A stretch of DNA of 64,000 nucleotides from Vanessa cardui (lineage: Eukaryota; Arthropoda; Insecta; Lepidoptera; Nymphalidae): assembly GCF_905220365.1 (NCBI RefSeq), contig NC_061131.1, positions 4,650,001-4,714,000 on the forward strand, given 5' to 3'. Shown here piece by piece: positions 1-12,684 of this stretch; the stretch's first letter is position 1, and the number at the start of each line of letters is the position of its first letter. Below the pieces are notes generated by a model that saw only the letters and a list, made by a program, of their open reading frames with translations, did not search any database and was not told the origin of the DNA. A program made the position numbers and the translations under genes.

Positions 1-14
1 TCTATTTTTTGTGA

Positions 15-222
15 TTATATGTACATGTCGAGCTCGGCGGTGAAGGAAAACATCTTGAGGAAGCCTACATATGTCTAATTTCATAGAAATTCTGGCACAT
101 GTGTATTCCACCAGTGCGAGTTGCATTGTAACAGCTAGGTGGAATATGTTCCAAACTTTCTCCTCAAAGGGAGAGGAGACCTTAGCCCAGCAGTGAGTAC
201 TTTATAGGTTGTTGTTGTTATG
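15..222 (+). mobile_element. SINE A, 3' portion
   Basis: GAGCTCGGCGGTGAAGGAAA through the conserved body to a (TTG)n tail (GGTTGTTGTTGTTA). The tRNA head is missing or lies outside the homology. Confidence 0.8.
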
Positions 223-327
223 TAATATGTTGTAATTATAAATTAAAAATTATAAAGGAAGTACTCAAACTTTCGTTCAAACGCCAGTTTGTATAAATGT
301 GCCGTGATAAAACCGTTTAATGTATAA

Positions 328-367
328 TATATTTTTATTATATATTATATATTTTTATTATATATTG
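328..367. repeat. Tandem duplication, about 20-bp AT-rich unit
   Basis: TATATTTTTATTATATATTA is repeated back to back with only the last base changed. Confidence 0.7.
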
Positions 368-524
368 TCGCATATCTAAGCTTCATGAACATTATATTCG
401 TACGGAATCAGGTCAGATGCTGGACCAATGTCTTTTCATACTAGCATACTACATTTTTAGACACCGGTGTGTTTTCGATTATTTTCCAAACTCCACATTT
501 AAGACTGTAATATTTTTGCCGCAA

Positions 525-600
525 TATTTTCCTGGCCCGAAACCCAGCACCTCGGTATCAGAGGTCGTATAAGCGAACTGCTAGACCATCGAGATAGTCA
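525..600 (-). repeat. tRNA-like SINE head
   Basis: Minus strand GATGGTCTAGCAGTTCGC with a B-box-like GCTGGGTTTCGGGCC 40 bases on. A similar head is at 23.38-23.44 kb. Confidence 0.4.
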
Positions 601-1684
601 ACACTTGTAATTGCTAATGAACTTAACAAGTACTTAAGTATTGGGGAGACTGTTTATTGCCTCGTTGGTGTTTCTCTTGACGCGTGATCGTAAAATTTTT
701 TACGCCGCGATTGAATGGTCCGCCCTAAGCTAAAGCAGGTTGTAAACTTTCATGATTCCACTTTATAGCGCCATTCGTGTTCATTTTATAAATGATGCGC
801 TTGAGCTATTGTCCTGTAGTATTGCCTTTTGTTAATGTTCAAACTTTAGCTTTATTATTATTATTATTGATAAATTAAATGAGTGAATGGCACTTGAAGG
901 TAAGGAGTACTTTACAAAATCCTTATATGCCTACATTGGTCGATCGATTCTTTTGGACGAAAAGTAAACTTTAAAGTTTGAAGGGATGCGATTTGCCTCA
1001 ACTAAAATCTTTAAATAAGTCAACACAGTCACCTTCTCAAATAAATTTGCTGTTAATTAGAGTTTATTTATTAAAAAAAAATAGATTAGGTCTCTGCACT
1101 TCGAGACCAGAGTAATATACATCATACGAATTTAATTTTATACTTATTAGTAAATTTAATTAAATAATTGTCAATTCAGATTTGAATTAAAACGATCGAT
1201 GTGATGTTAACACTGAACATGAGACGTATAGAGATTTATGAGTTATAAACAGATTAAATAAAAGCAACTCGTGATTAAAAACGAGTATCCTATACAAAAC
1301 AAAGATTTTTTTAGGAAACAGTTGTAAGAAAGCGCGCCGTTTTGTTATAAATGCAATACGATTTCAATATAACTTTATACACGTTAGACTATTACCAGGT
1401 AAAGTTTTTAATACCTTGCAGTGAGCGAGTGAAACAAATAAATACCTTACGATAGCGGAACATGTCTTGCGAGTTAAAATACACTGAGTAGAAAAGTACT
1501 AAAGCATACATAGCGATGCTGAAGTTAGTTTTATCAGATGTTAATTTGTATTAGAGAATTCGATTCGATTTTCAATGTCTTATTTTTCATTCGAAGTTAT
1601 ATAAATACTTTTTGGTAAGGTTTTATTCTATATTGTCAAGATAAAGCTATTTTTTAATAGGTGACATAAAATTTTATTTTCCAA

Positions 1685-1830
1685 GGATGGTTAAGCATTG
1701 GCGATGTAAGGAAGGATTGATTTATTTTGTTACACCTATGCCTATGAGCAGCGGTGACCACTTATCATCAGGTGGTCTATTTGCCTGTTCGCCTACCTAT
1801 GTCATAAAAAATAAAAAAAAATTTATTGTC
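1685..1830 (+). mobile_element. Retroposon B, 3' part
   Basis: GGCGATGTAAGGAAGGATTG, GTGACCACTTATCATCAGGT, and an A-rich tail. Confidence 0.65.
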
Positions 1831-2817
1831 TTTTGTTGGTAACAAATTGTTTATCCACCTATTAGTACAATAAATTAAAATAAAATAAGGAAGAACTGTT
1901 AATTCCATTATAGAAAGCACAGCAATGACTAATATATCATTATTGTGATAAATTCTGCGGGTAATCAGTTGAGGACTGCCACTGATTCTTCGCCTAAAGT
2001 TGCGCGTCTATGCATCGTGGTACGATGTCTGAATATCACCTTATATCCTCTTGAGCTTGGAAGCTAATACCTCTGTACCACTTTAATGGAGGTATGTGTA
2101 CCTAGACTTCTAATGATATTTACAGGCTACAAATGCATTCAATTTCCCCCTTAGGGGGTAAAATTTGATATAAGAGTTTTTGGGTCGATAGCTTCAATAC
2201 CCATATATGGTTACATAGTCTTTAGACAACAAGTCCTAAATATGACTACAAATCAAATTCCTCGCGTGTTTAACTAGTGTATTAACTCGTGTAATTAATT
2301 ATTCGTTTCTATGTAGTCTTGTACACATTCATGTTAAATATAAAAGTTTTCTATGTATCGTACGTAAAAGTGGATAGATCTGACAGACGCTAATGATTGT
2401 TTTTTCTTACTTCTGAACCGAACTGGAAAAGTATCACCTCAATGACGTGATTATGCAACGACGTGGACTCCCTTCGAACATTTCCGAAAGGACACCATCA
2501 ATTACGAGCATTCCTTTTACCAAGAAGACAAAATGGGCTAAATCAGATATCACGTAGCCGGTTTATTGCGAGTTCGTCTCCCTCCGTGACCCGGTCTTCC
2601 AATATACGTGTTCGATTGACCGTGTAACTGTTGTACCCGACAGACTTTCATATCAAAGGGCCTTGTTAAATGTTGTAATTTTAGTAATACGGCTTTATCC
2701 ACTGGCGTTATTAATATTATTTTATGTTAAGCGAAAAAAGTTAAGTCATTTATGACTTCAAATAAGTAGCCTATTCATGAATGTTTATTTTTATCTGACT
2801 GTATTTTTGTTAGTTTA
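1831..2817. other. Non-coding; GC-elevated patch at 2400-2680
   Basis: The patch has no repeat match. A minus-strand frame of 42 codons and a donor-like GAA|GTAAG at 2408 are too weak to call an exon. Confidence 0.4.
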
Positions 2818-3013
2818 TACTTAATATTATAAATGTGAAAGGAACTCTGTCTATCTGTCTGTCTGTCGCTCTTTCAATATAAAACAAATCAACCAATTTT
2901 GATGAAATTGAGTATGAAGTAAATTTGAACTCAAAGTAAGGACATGGGCTACTTTCTTCCTTGATGCACAGATAACCCCCTAAAACAGGAGCAATGCCGC
3001 GGGCGATATCTAG
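2818..3013 (+). mobile_element. Subfamily 2 Helitron-like copy, 5' end unclear
   Basis: Core TATTATAAATGTGAAAGGAA with CTGTCTGTCTGTCGCTC, ending CCGCGGGCGATATCTAG|T. No TC start could be placed. Confidence 0.65.
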
Positions 3014-3600
3014 TTTATTATACGAATACAAATAGTTGAAACAAATTAGATGTCACAACATTTTTATGAAGTCACTAGGCACATGTATTCCAAAATATCT
3101 AATCAGGGACTAGATGATTTCTTTAGGGGTGTATGAGAGACAGTGAAACGTTCAAAATTTTCAATAAATTTTGTCCAGAAACTCTATAGGAACCTCCAAC
3201 TAAATCAATAAATGTCACTAGAATATTGGCTTGGATTTATATGTATAACTTAATTTGAAAACGGTTTATCCATCTGTATTAATAAAAATTTAACAAAAGA
3301 CTCCTATTAGTGAAGATCGGTGACTTCAATTTATATCATATTAATGTTGTGGTTGAGTGAAATGCAAATCATAATAAAACAATTTGATGACAATATTCAT
3401 GAATAGAATGAGCGAAGTTTCTGAGAAAAACAGATTAATAATTTTTCATTTATTTTGTATACAAATAATATAAAGAAAGAACTAGATTTTGGGTAAATAC
3501 ATCGTCTATATCCACAATCAAATTCAACATAATTTTGAGTTGTTTTCGAATATGAATCATTTTAACTGATTATGTTCCTATCATTAGTATTCCTCTGAAG

Positions 3601-3733
3601 TATATTCCTATGTTTAAATAAATTATTTATAACGAATGAATCGCGTATATTAATTATTTCATCCGTTATAAATAGTTTTATTTAAATGTGTAATAATCGC
3701 GAAAATTTAAGACAACATTATATTCCTATGTTT
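3601..3733. repeat. Hairpin flanked by 15-bp direct repeats
   Basis: TATATTCCTATGTTT occurs at 3601-3615 and 3719-3733. Between them, 3613-3640 and 3658-3686 form a near-perfect inverted repeat (TTATAACGAATGAA against TTCATCCGTTATAA). It may be a small insertion with target duplication. Confidence 0.6.
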
Positions 3734-4592
3734 TAACATTTTTTCTATCTATATAGGTAAGTATTTTTTTTTTTAATATTTTATGTAATTATTTTATTTA
3801 CTATATTTATTTTGTTTTCTTTTTTATTTATACATAGACACAGATATTTCGTCATAATAATGTTGTAATGGATCCGAGAATTAATGAAGTTCAATTATTT
3901 TATACAGAAGATATAAACTATTCACAAATAATTTTAAAAACTTTTTAACGCTTAGTTTTATTATTATTGTTACCCAGTAAAAAATATATGCTATTTGGAT
4001 ATTATTCAATACAAAGTAAATAAAGTAAATTTTCTCGGTTCAGTAAAGACAAAGGTTTTGAATATTTCGTCCCATTTTATCCCACAGAATCTTTCGTACC
4101 TATATATATTTAAAGTAGGGAGATTATCGTGGGTAATATATGTAATTTACCAAGATTGTACATAAGCTAAGTCTTACGTTTTATGTACGAATGAACATCA
4201 TTCAAATTTATATTTAATAACTAAATATGACAATAATGTGACTACGCAAAACAAATGTAATCTTTTTTAAAGTCGAATCAATAAATAAATACGTCATTTT
4301 TTTTCAAAAACTCAGATACACATAGGTATATAGGTATGTATATGTGCCTCATGTTGGCGAATACTATTAGTGTTATCAAAGGATGAATATTATGTTTCGA
4401 TGAAGATTTAAAAATTGCGGTGTCGCAATCGGAAATTGCAGTACGGGGCGTTAGAAACGAACGAAGAAATTCTGCTTCCTTGTAGCATTTTGTTATATAC
4501 ATTATACTCAGGAGCTGAAATGAATCAGTGGTAGGAACACATTAATCTTATCCTAATATTGATTGTTCGTATCCGGGAAAGCACCTCAGAGG

Positions 4593-4740
4593 TTTCATGT
4601 GCTTCATTTGTGTTTATAATTCATCACGTGGTCGGCGGTAAAAGAAAACATCCCGAGAAAACTGATGTGTGTTTGATGTAATGATATCAGTTTTGCATAA
4701 TATATTTTCAAGAGGACAGGAGATCTAAGCTGAGCAATGA
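4593..4740 (+). mobile_element. SINE A fragment
   Basis: TGTGTTTATAATTCATCACG, GTCGGCGGTAAAAGAAAACA, and a decayed end GAGATCTAAGCTGAGCA. Confidence 0.6.
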
Positions 4741-6139
4741 TACCTTTAATGACTGATAATTTGAATGTTGAAATTACTGTCGAAAAACAAAGAACATACA
4801 CTGGTGTCCATTCATCACGCCATAGTAACATGTTTTTGTCGACTTCTGTGCTATTTTTTAATAACAATACATATGAAAGCGTTTTTCATATTGAAGTTGT
4901 AGTAATGTAGTTGTCTGTAAGTAAGTGTAAGGCCTGCAAAGGTAGGCCAACCTAAAGAGACGGGGTGAGAGCGCTAATTTTTAGTGGGTTTCTGGTGAAT
5001 TTGAGCACAATAGGCGAGTTCCACATAGCCTCCCATGTACGCGTTTATCGTCATAGGATAACTTATTGCGCCTGTAATACAAAACATATTAATCTAATAA
5101 AATAATATTATATTAGGAATTTAAATACTTCCGATATTCGTACAAATTAAACAAAATATTCTCGTAAATATAATTGAATTCGATTTCTTTATATTTTCTT
5201 TGTCATTTGAACTGTACATTTGCAACAAAAAAGAAATAATTGTTTTTTTTTTTATAACGAGCTCAATCACTTCCTACACTACATGACGCACTTTATTTTT
5301 TTAAATATTTATATTTACTCCAATTACAAATATTTTCTTATAATTTTCAAATTTATTTGTATACAATATATTATTTTATTTTATCCATAAAGGAAAACTT
5401 TATTCGTAACCTTCCCCTCGAAAAGGAGCGGATACTTCCAGGCTGTTTTAACGGATATTTACATTACTGAGATTGGGTTACCAAAATTGTTTGTGAATAC
5501 CAAATTCTCACAATTACAGTCAAATAGTTACGGAGCAAATTGATCGTGAATTATGGTGCTATAGACTCATGAGAGTTATTCTATAAGGGTTCCATTTGTA
5601 TTAAGTATTTATTCGAAGTTCTAAATTCTAAAATTCTTAAAGCTTAAATCTTGAGAGCCGGAGTAATTATTAGTATTTAGTGAAACAAATAGACCGCTAA
5701 AAACACATTCAGTCTAATAATTTGTTTTGCTTTTGAAATATTTTATCGAAACAAACATAAAGGCCGACACGATGCCTAGAAGCGCGTGCTCGTTCACCCA
5801 AAAATAAATTAATTGCCATTGGTTACGTCCAAGTGTCGTAATTGCTTTGTTTTCACGAGGGACGACCGATCAAGTAAGAAAAAATAATTGATTTGTAAAT
5901 GCTTTCTCGATATTAATCACTTCATTTTCACACTTTTAACTAAAAGCTACGTATCTTTTCTCCATTTTATTCACAAAAATGTTCGTGTATTATTTGTAAT
6001 TATTTTATTAAATGATTGTTTTTTTTTATTGATACTAACGTTTACAGGTTATTTTTATATTATTGTCGTGTTATTGTTCGACATATTGCCGATACTACGA
6101 AATAGATTTAAATATAGGACCTTTTTATGACAAAGATAT

Positions 6140-6265
6140 GACGGGTAAATGGGCCTCCTGTTTTAATACATCTCCAATGCGCCACTGACCTTGGGAATTA
6201 AAATGTTGTGTCTCTTGTGCCTGTAGTGGCTCACTCATCCGAACACAATATTCCCGAACATAGTA
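6140..6265 (-). mobile_element. Retroposon B fragment (minus)
   Basis: AATGCGCCACTGACCTTGGG, TGTCTCTTGTGCCTGTAGTG, and CTCACTCATCC. Confidence 0.55.
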
Positions 6266-6539
6266 CAACTCTGCAATCAAGTGGAACTCATTTTAGTTAT
6301 AACTAAAACCTACATGGATATGTCACCTTCATATAGTGTATCTTGATATATAATAATTTATAATAAACATTAGTTATGTAAGTAAGATGTAGCTGGAGAT
6401 AAGTTCAAAATTGGTTTGCTTTAATGAACTGTAAAGATTATCTCTCAAAAGTACTATTTAATTAATGAATGATACATTAATTTCATAATTAGTATTTTAC
6501 TTACTTGTATCAGTACATATTTATATACATCTTCAACTG

Positions 6540-6824
6540 TTTTAGGTTGACGGACGCGCATATGGGTCGCCTGATAGTAATTGGTCACCATCACCCGTAG
6601 ACAATGACGTTATAAGAAATATTAACTATTCCTTACATCGTCAATGTGCCACCGACCTTGGGAACTAAAATGTTATGTCCCTTGTGCCTGTAGTTACACT
6701 GGCTCACTCACCTTTCAAACCGGAACACAACAATACTGAGTGCTGTTATTTGGCGGTAGAATAACTGATGAGTGGGTGTGTACCTACCCAGACGGGCTTG
6801 CACGAAGCCTTACCACCAAGAAAA
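6540..6824 (-). mobile_element. Retroposon B, full length (minus)
   Basis: GGTTGACGGACGCGCATATG to TACCACCAAGAAAAG; the body matches throughout. Confidence 0.85.
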
Positions 6825-8624
6825 GTCTACAAAATGTTGCCTAAAAAATTGAAATCATTACTATTATTATCAAATAGTCATTTTTGATTTTAAGTTTTAT
6901 TTAAAACTTAAATATATTTTCAAGCAATCTTTGTACTAAAACCAAGTAACAAAGCAAATTGTATTAAAAATAAAACAATAAAACCTTTTTGGTAATTCCG
7001 CCTACAAAGACCTGAATCCGGATATACGTACTGGGCATAGTGTATTGTTACTTTTGCATAGACCGAGTATAACAGCATACTGGAATAATAAGGAAGAATA
7101 ACTTTAAACTTTTTTACCGAATATTGCATGTAAGAAATTTCTTGAATTATATTATGTGTTGAGAAAACTCCATATTTATATATTTTTTGTAACGTAACAG
7201 AGTATGCAGGAAGTTATGTTGAATATTTTCGTTATCGAATATAATAACAGGAACGGCGGAATAACGTCAACAAATGTTTGGATGTGATTTTAGGGTAGGA
7301 TAAATATATTTTTGGATATTACTGTTTTTAGACATCATTTCCTTTAAGTTTCTTATATTTATAATGCATGTATAATTGTTTCGTTATCGATACATATCGG
7401 AAAATACGGACTCTGATCAAACCATTTATTTTGCAGGACAAATATTTTTTCAAATAATGTAGAAAATGATTTTGAGATTTAACAAAAAAAAATAGGCAGT
7501 ACAGTACAGTATCAGCCCGTCAATTTCCCACTGCTGGGCTAAGGCCTCTACTCTTTGTGAAGAGGGTTTGAGCGTCAATCCTGGTTTTGTTTGGATGGAT
7601 ACACATATGGCCGTATTTCGTTTAAATTAGTCACATGCAGGTTTCCTCATGATGTTTTACTTCACCGTCAAGATGAATTATAGGTATTCGCCTGGATTTG
7701 AACCCACAATCATCGATTAAGATGCACGCCTTATAACCACCGGGCCATCTCCAACAAAAAAAAACAGCTAGTAGTCATTTTTGAGTAACATCACACATTT
7801 TGTCCTTGTTATACATACTCTTATAGCTACCACAATCGAGAGTACTCGTAAATGAAACTGTTGGGCGTCTCATCATAATGAAGGTATTTACAAAAAAATC
7901 GCTTGAAAATAATCAAGTGTAAAAATGGTCTAGGGATCCCGGACTAACAAGAAAAGAGAAAATCAAGGAATTTTATGATTATGAACAAAATTATCATTGA
8001 TGCACCATGCTTTATTGGACCAATCGCAAGAATCATTAAAATTTATCATATAAAATAAAAATAAATAAATTGATATTTGTCGTTCCTATATAAAAACTCT
8101 TATTTTATAATATGCGATATAGATTTGCTTTTGTTTTCATGTATCATATATTTTAAGTTTTCTAGTCAACTTGAAGTTTGCCTAAAATTTAATACATAAA
8201 TTTCCTTAAAATAATAAGTAAGATACGCAGTCTAATTGAACATACATAGATTCCATTATGTATATTAGCGATTGCTTACCTACGCAAATCACCCGTTGAA
8301 TATGCAACATCTAGTTTAGGAGCTCAAGCATGTGCTTAGACTATTAATTTTCTACGTCACGACTTAAACAAATCCGTTTTATCCTTCCCGATCACAAGCT
8401 TAATAATCTCTTGTGATCCTTGACGCTCACGCTATGTGTGTGCATAGTAATATGCTTTTATCTACTTATGTTGTATGTTTATGTTACGACGCCTACATTG
8501 ATAAGTGTAATATTATTTTTATTTTACATCCAGTAATCCGTTGGTGGAATAAATTTAGAATTTTTTCTCAAAAAAGGATGTCCTTGTTCAGTGGGATATG
8601 AAAAGGTTGACACTTATACTTTAT
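6825..8624. other. AT-rich sequence around a SINE A copy
   Basis: Nothing supported besides the diverged SINE A at 7.5 kb. A minus donor CGTAG|GTAAGC at 8275 has no convincing exon. Confidence 0.45.
7496..7752 (-). mobile_element. SINE A, diverged copy (minus)
   Basis: Head GAGATGGCCCGGTGG and B box GGGTTCAAATCC; the body has deletions and substitutions. Confidence 0.8.
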
Positions 8625-8745
8625 TCTATACTATTATTATAAATGCGAAGTGTGAATCGAATGATGAGATTTGGTATTAAGCAAGTTCGAACCCTAAGGA
8701 ATGTAATAGGCTACTTTTTTATACTTAATGTCTAATGATCATTCC
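8625..8745 (+). mobile_element. Subfamily 2 Helitron-like fragment
   Basis: TCTATACTATTATTATAAAT start, then GTATTAAGCAAGTTCGAACC and GGCTAC core; the 3' end is missing. Confidence 0.45.
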
Positions 8746-8960
8746 CCAAAAGCGCGAAACATTGTTGAGTGAGAAAATGACCTAGGAGTTCTTGGATTTT
8801 ATAAAAGTTACTGTATAACATTCAATATTAAAGATTTTGGAAGCTTACAAAGACAAGATTACAATATTAATGTTATATTATGCTATTGAAATTATTTGCA
8901 ATTTTAATGTACCGATTTTTGTAATAAAAAAACCGCAATAAAATAAATTAATACAGTCCC

Positions 8961-9256
8961 TTTTTTTATGGTACAGGTTGGCGGACAAGTATATGGGCCA
9001 CCTGATGGTATGTGGTCACCATTACCCATAGACAATGACGCTTTAAGAAATATTAACTATTCCTTACATCGTCAATGTGCCGCCAACCTTGGGAACTAAG
9101 ATGTTATGTCCCTTGTGCCTGTAGTTACACTCGCTCACTCACCCTTCAAACCGGAAGACAACCATACTGAGGACTGTTGTTTGACGGTAGAATAACTGAT
9201 GAGTGGATAGTACCTACCCAGACGGCCTTGCATAAAAGCCCTACCACAAAGTAAAA
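8961..9256 (-). mobile_element. Retroposon B, full length (minus)
   Basis: TTTTTTTATGGTACAGGTTG to AGCCCTACCACAAAGTAAA. Confidence 0.85.
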
Positions 9257-9736
9257 AACCACTTAACAATCGACTTAAAATTAAAACTCGTAACTTCATA
9301 ATCACTGATAATTTTACTTTAAATATAGGCTAAGCTGGATTTTCATTCATAATTCTTTATAATAAAACAAAAATTTGAAATTAAATCAGATTTTACAGTA
9401 ATAAATATCCTTCATTGTGAAATGTTATGACATAATGTATCGCTTCAAAGTAAGACATGTTCATTGGTGCTAACATTATATCACGATCTTTCCCAGAAGA
9501 ATTAGTATGTCATTATATTATATCATCAATATTTAGTTGCGTTCGCTCTAGTTAATGTTCCTCAAAACATGAACGATTTAAAGGTAATTTCATTAAGGGT
9601 TCAATCTTAGACTTTTGAAATTCAATATTTGCAAGTTTAATCACGATTATCTATTGGACTCAATCAAGCATTGACGTTAATCATTGCAATGATTTTTTCA
9701 ACTATTATTTTGCTTTGTTTTGCCGTTTATATTTTA

Positions 9737-10001
9737 CTAGACACCCGCCCCGGCTGCGCTCGGGTGCAAAACTAAATTTACCATAGAATTTGTTTATTTA
9801 CGACATCACATTAGAAACTCCTAAAATGATTAATGTTTCTTTACTATATTGTCCATGTATTATACAGAACCTTCCTCTCGAATCACTCTATCTATTAAAA
9901 AAAACCGCATGTAAATGCGTTGCGTATCTAGTTTTATAGATTTAAGCATACTAAGGAATATACGGACAGAGGAAGCGACTTTCTTTTATACTATGTAGTG
10001 A
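9737..10001 (-). mobile_element. Non-autonomous Helitron, subfamily 1, full length (minus)
   Basis: The reverse complement starts TCACTACATAGTATAAAA and ends with the hairpin CACCCGAGCGCAGCCGGGGC and CTAG, flanked by A and T. It is the same family as the copy at 11.7 kb, in the opposite orientation. Confidence 0.8.
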
Positions 10002-10760
10002 TTTCAATTTTATTAAATATCCCTGGCCTATATTAAGCTTCAAACAAATCTCATTGCTAACTCTTAACTAATTGACCAATAGTAGATCGTCACTAAATTA
10101 AGCTAAGTTTATATCTATGTAAGCTGAATCTATCAATATAATTAGCCATATTAATCGCTGTTTAAATGATTTAAGATGGCGATCCCAAATGATCTAATTA
10201 TCCGCTGCATGTACTCAAAATACACAATAACTAATGACTGGAGTGTATCGATCAATGGTCCGTGCACCATAATTAATTATATTGTCTGGTTACAGATAAT
10301 AACGGAAGGTGAATTTGGTGCAAGTTAAGACATTATTATTCACAGATAATAAAAACTTTTGATAAATCATTTCATAATTATTATCTCTATAAAATCTTGT
10401 TATTTATTTTTTGGTTTTTAAAACACTGTCAAGTTTCGAAATTTGAACAATTGTAATTGGATTAAATTAAAAAATAATATGAAACGTATTGGCAATTACA
10501 AGACAATTATAAAAGAAAAATAATTTTAATTGCAACAAAACTGTCCAAATGTTATAGAGTGAAAAAATATTACTTATTTTTGTATGTTAACACAGTCGCT
10601 CATCGTTTGTTTGCGTAACGTATGTCGTTCGTTCGTTCTTATTAATTTAAAATTTTGTACATTATTGTTTTATACACTAGCGAAGATCTGGTTAAGTTCA
10701 ATAGACCTAACGTCTATTAAGCCTCACTAATAAGTTATAAATAAAAATGTAAAATCATAG
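10002..10760. other. AT-rich spacer with homeodomain-like motifs
   Basis: No gene. TAATTA/ATTA motifs cluster at 10140-10290; weak evidence for regulation. Confidence 0.35.
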
Positions 10761-11368
10761 AAAAGATAAATAAAAATTTTAACAAAAAGAAAAACCGACT
10801 TCAAACAAAACACTATTTTAAAACAAATGAATATGCACGAAAAAGTAATAAAAATAATTGCGTATTCAACATATTTTTTAGAGTCTTCCTAAGTTAAATG
10901 AAATGAAAAATATTAGACTACTTAAAAGTCGATTAACGATTATATCATGTAGTTATAGTTATTGGTATATTTGGAGCCGGTGTCAGCCACGGTGCCCTTG
11001 CCCCAACAATCAAAAGAAAGAAGCGATACGAGCCCCTTGATTGATCCAGTATATTATTGTGTAAAAGGTAATTTGTAAAAAACATATTTGTTAAAGTGTT
11101 CTCGTATTGTTTTTTGATAGATATACTGTAGGGTTTTATTGGCTGACACCGACTCCAAATATAACAATAATTATAACTACATGATATAATCGTTAATCGA
11201 CTTTTAAGTAGTCTAATATTTTTCATTTCATTTAACTTAGGAAGACTCTAAAAAATATGTTGAATACGCAATTATTTTTATTACTTTTTCGTGCATATTC
11301 ATTTGTTTTAAAATAGTGTTTTGTTTGAAGTCGGTTTTTCTTTTTGTTAAAATTTTTATTTATTTTTT
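10761..11368. mobile_element. Foldback element with 228-bp inverted arms
   Basis: Arms 10761-10988 and 11141-11368 are near-perfect reverse complements, with only a handful of differences (for example GGAGCCGG against GGAGTCGG). The 152-bp spacer starts ACGGTGCCCTTGCCCC. Both outer ends carry the GAAGTCGGTTTTTC-type sequence common in lepidopteran repeats. No transposase frame is inside. It is probably a MITE or foldback transposon; no clear target duplication was found. Confidence 0.85.
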
Positions 11369-11708
11369 GATTTTAAGTGAAGCTGATGTTGACTAATTTT
11401 TTTTTAATATGGATAGATTAAGCGTTCCGTTTATATGAGTCAGAAACTACTTCGAGGACAATTTCAAAGGAAACTTGCGAATAAAGCAAAAATAGACTTT
11501 CGAAAATGCGGATTTAATACGTCACGCAGCGTAAACTACAAGGATCCCTCGAAAGAACTGTAATCGAACTCAGCAAAAAAACTTTGAAAAAGACCAACTA
11601 TATTTCGTACATCATATGACATCACATCACATACACAAAATTTGATTAAAGATAGTAAGAAATTCTGCCCCATATCGCACCCTAACTGCGAGCCGTATAG
11701 GAGTCCCA

Positions 11709-11960
11709 TCACTACATAGTATAAAACAAAGTCGCTTTCTCTGTCCCTATATCTTTAAATCTACGCAACGGATTTTGATGCAGTTTTTTTTAAAAGATAG
11801 TGTGATTCAAGGGGAAGGTTTGTGTATTTAATACATGAACAATATAGTAAAGAAACACTGATAATTTTAGAAGTTTGCGATGTGATGTCGTAAATACACA
11901 AATTCTGTAGTATATTTAGTATCAGTATTGCACCCGTGCGAAGCCGGGGTGGGTAGCTAG
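11709..11960 (+). mobile_element. Non-autonomous Helitron, subfamily 1, full length
   Basis: The 252-bp element starts TCACTACATAGTATAAAA after an A and ends CTAG before a T. A GC-rich 3' hairpin (ACCC...CCGGGGTGGGT) sits just before CTAG. A|TC...CTRR|T ends with a 3' hairpin and no target duplication are the Helitron signature. Confidence 0.8.
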
Positions 11961-12059
11961 TTGATTATAATATTCGACTATGATAATTACATAAACATAA
12001 CCACATTACGGAAGGTGACTCAAATATCCAAATAACCTATAAATAAAAGATTCGACTGA

Positions 12060-12399
12060 GTATCGCTAACGTGCTCCTCAGAATTGTTCCGTTCCCTTCC
12101 GTTCCGTTACTTTGTCATGGATCCTGTGCTCAGAACCTTACCAAACTTTCACCAAATTACCCTTGAAGTATATTTTTTATAATAAAAAAAGAATTATCAA
12201 AATTGGTTAACGTGATTTTCAGTTATTCACCTATTTGTCGCGCATATACATAATGCAAATTTAAGACTTATGTCGTTTTCATATGGATACCATCATCGGA
12301 AAAAAATAAAAAAAAAATGGGACCCCACGGGAAGCACTACCTTTCAAACAAAAAAAAATTATCAAAATCGGTCCACCCAGTGAAAAGTTATGAGGTAAC

Positions 12400-12456
<57 letters not shown>

Positions 12457-12500
12457 GACGAATTGATAACCTCCTCCTTTTGGAAGTCGGTTGAAAAGCA
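12060..12500 (+). repeat. GAAGTCGG-type dispersed repeat with a 47-nt A run
   Basis: A repeat copy ending ACAGACGAATTGATAACC, then CTCCTCCTTTTGGAAGTCGG. The end recurs inverted at 28.37-28.41 kb. A homopolymer of 47 A spans 12406-12452, so local assembly length may be uncertain. Confidence 0.6.
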
Positions 12501-12631
12501 AAACAGAGTTATGGTAAGACAGAGTGTCACAGTATAAAATTATTAAAACAAATGATTCAACTTTATTATATGTACATATATGTTGGTGTGCGTAACTGCT
12601 ACGCTTGACACTCAAACAAACGTAGCTTAAG

Positions 12632-12684
12632 TAGGTACACGCACACCGTTAAACGTATCGACTTTAACGGTGTGCGTGTACCTA
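12632..12684. repeat. Perfect 22-bp hairpin
   Basis: TAGGTACACGCACACCGTTAAA at 12632-12653 (given as 20+2: core GGTACACGCACACCGTTAAA) is the exact reverse complement of 12663-12684. The loop is the 9 bases CGTATCGAC. Confidence 0.95.

Larger units (their letters stand above)
223..1684. other. AT-rich sequence without a recognised gene
   Basis: Apart from the tandem duplication at 328-367 and the tRNA-like head at 525-600 I see no supported feature. Confidence 0.5.
3014..6139. other. AT-rich sequence, no supported gene
   Basis: Contains only the hairpin at 3.6 kb and the SINE A fragment at 4.6 kb. Confidence 0.5.

Noticed and set aside
10945..11226. 93-aa minus-strand frame
   Set aside because: Lies across the arms and spacer of the foldback element.
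12279..12615. Frames with poly-Phe
   Set aside because: Product of the 47-nt A run.
12632..12684. microRNA precursor
   Set aside because: The stem is only 22 bp with no lower stem, shorter than a usual pre-miRNA, and it is perfectly paired.
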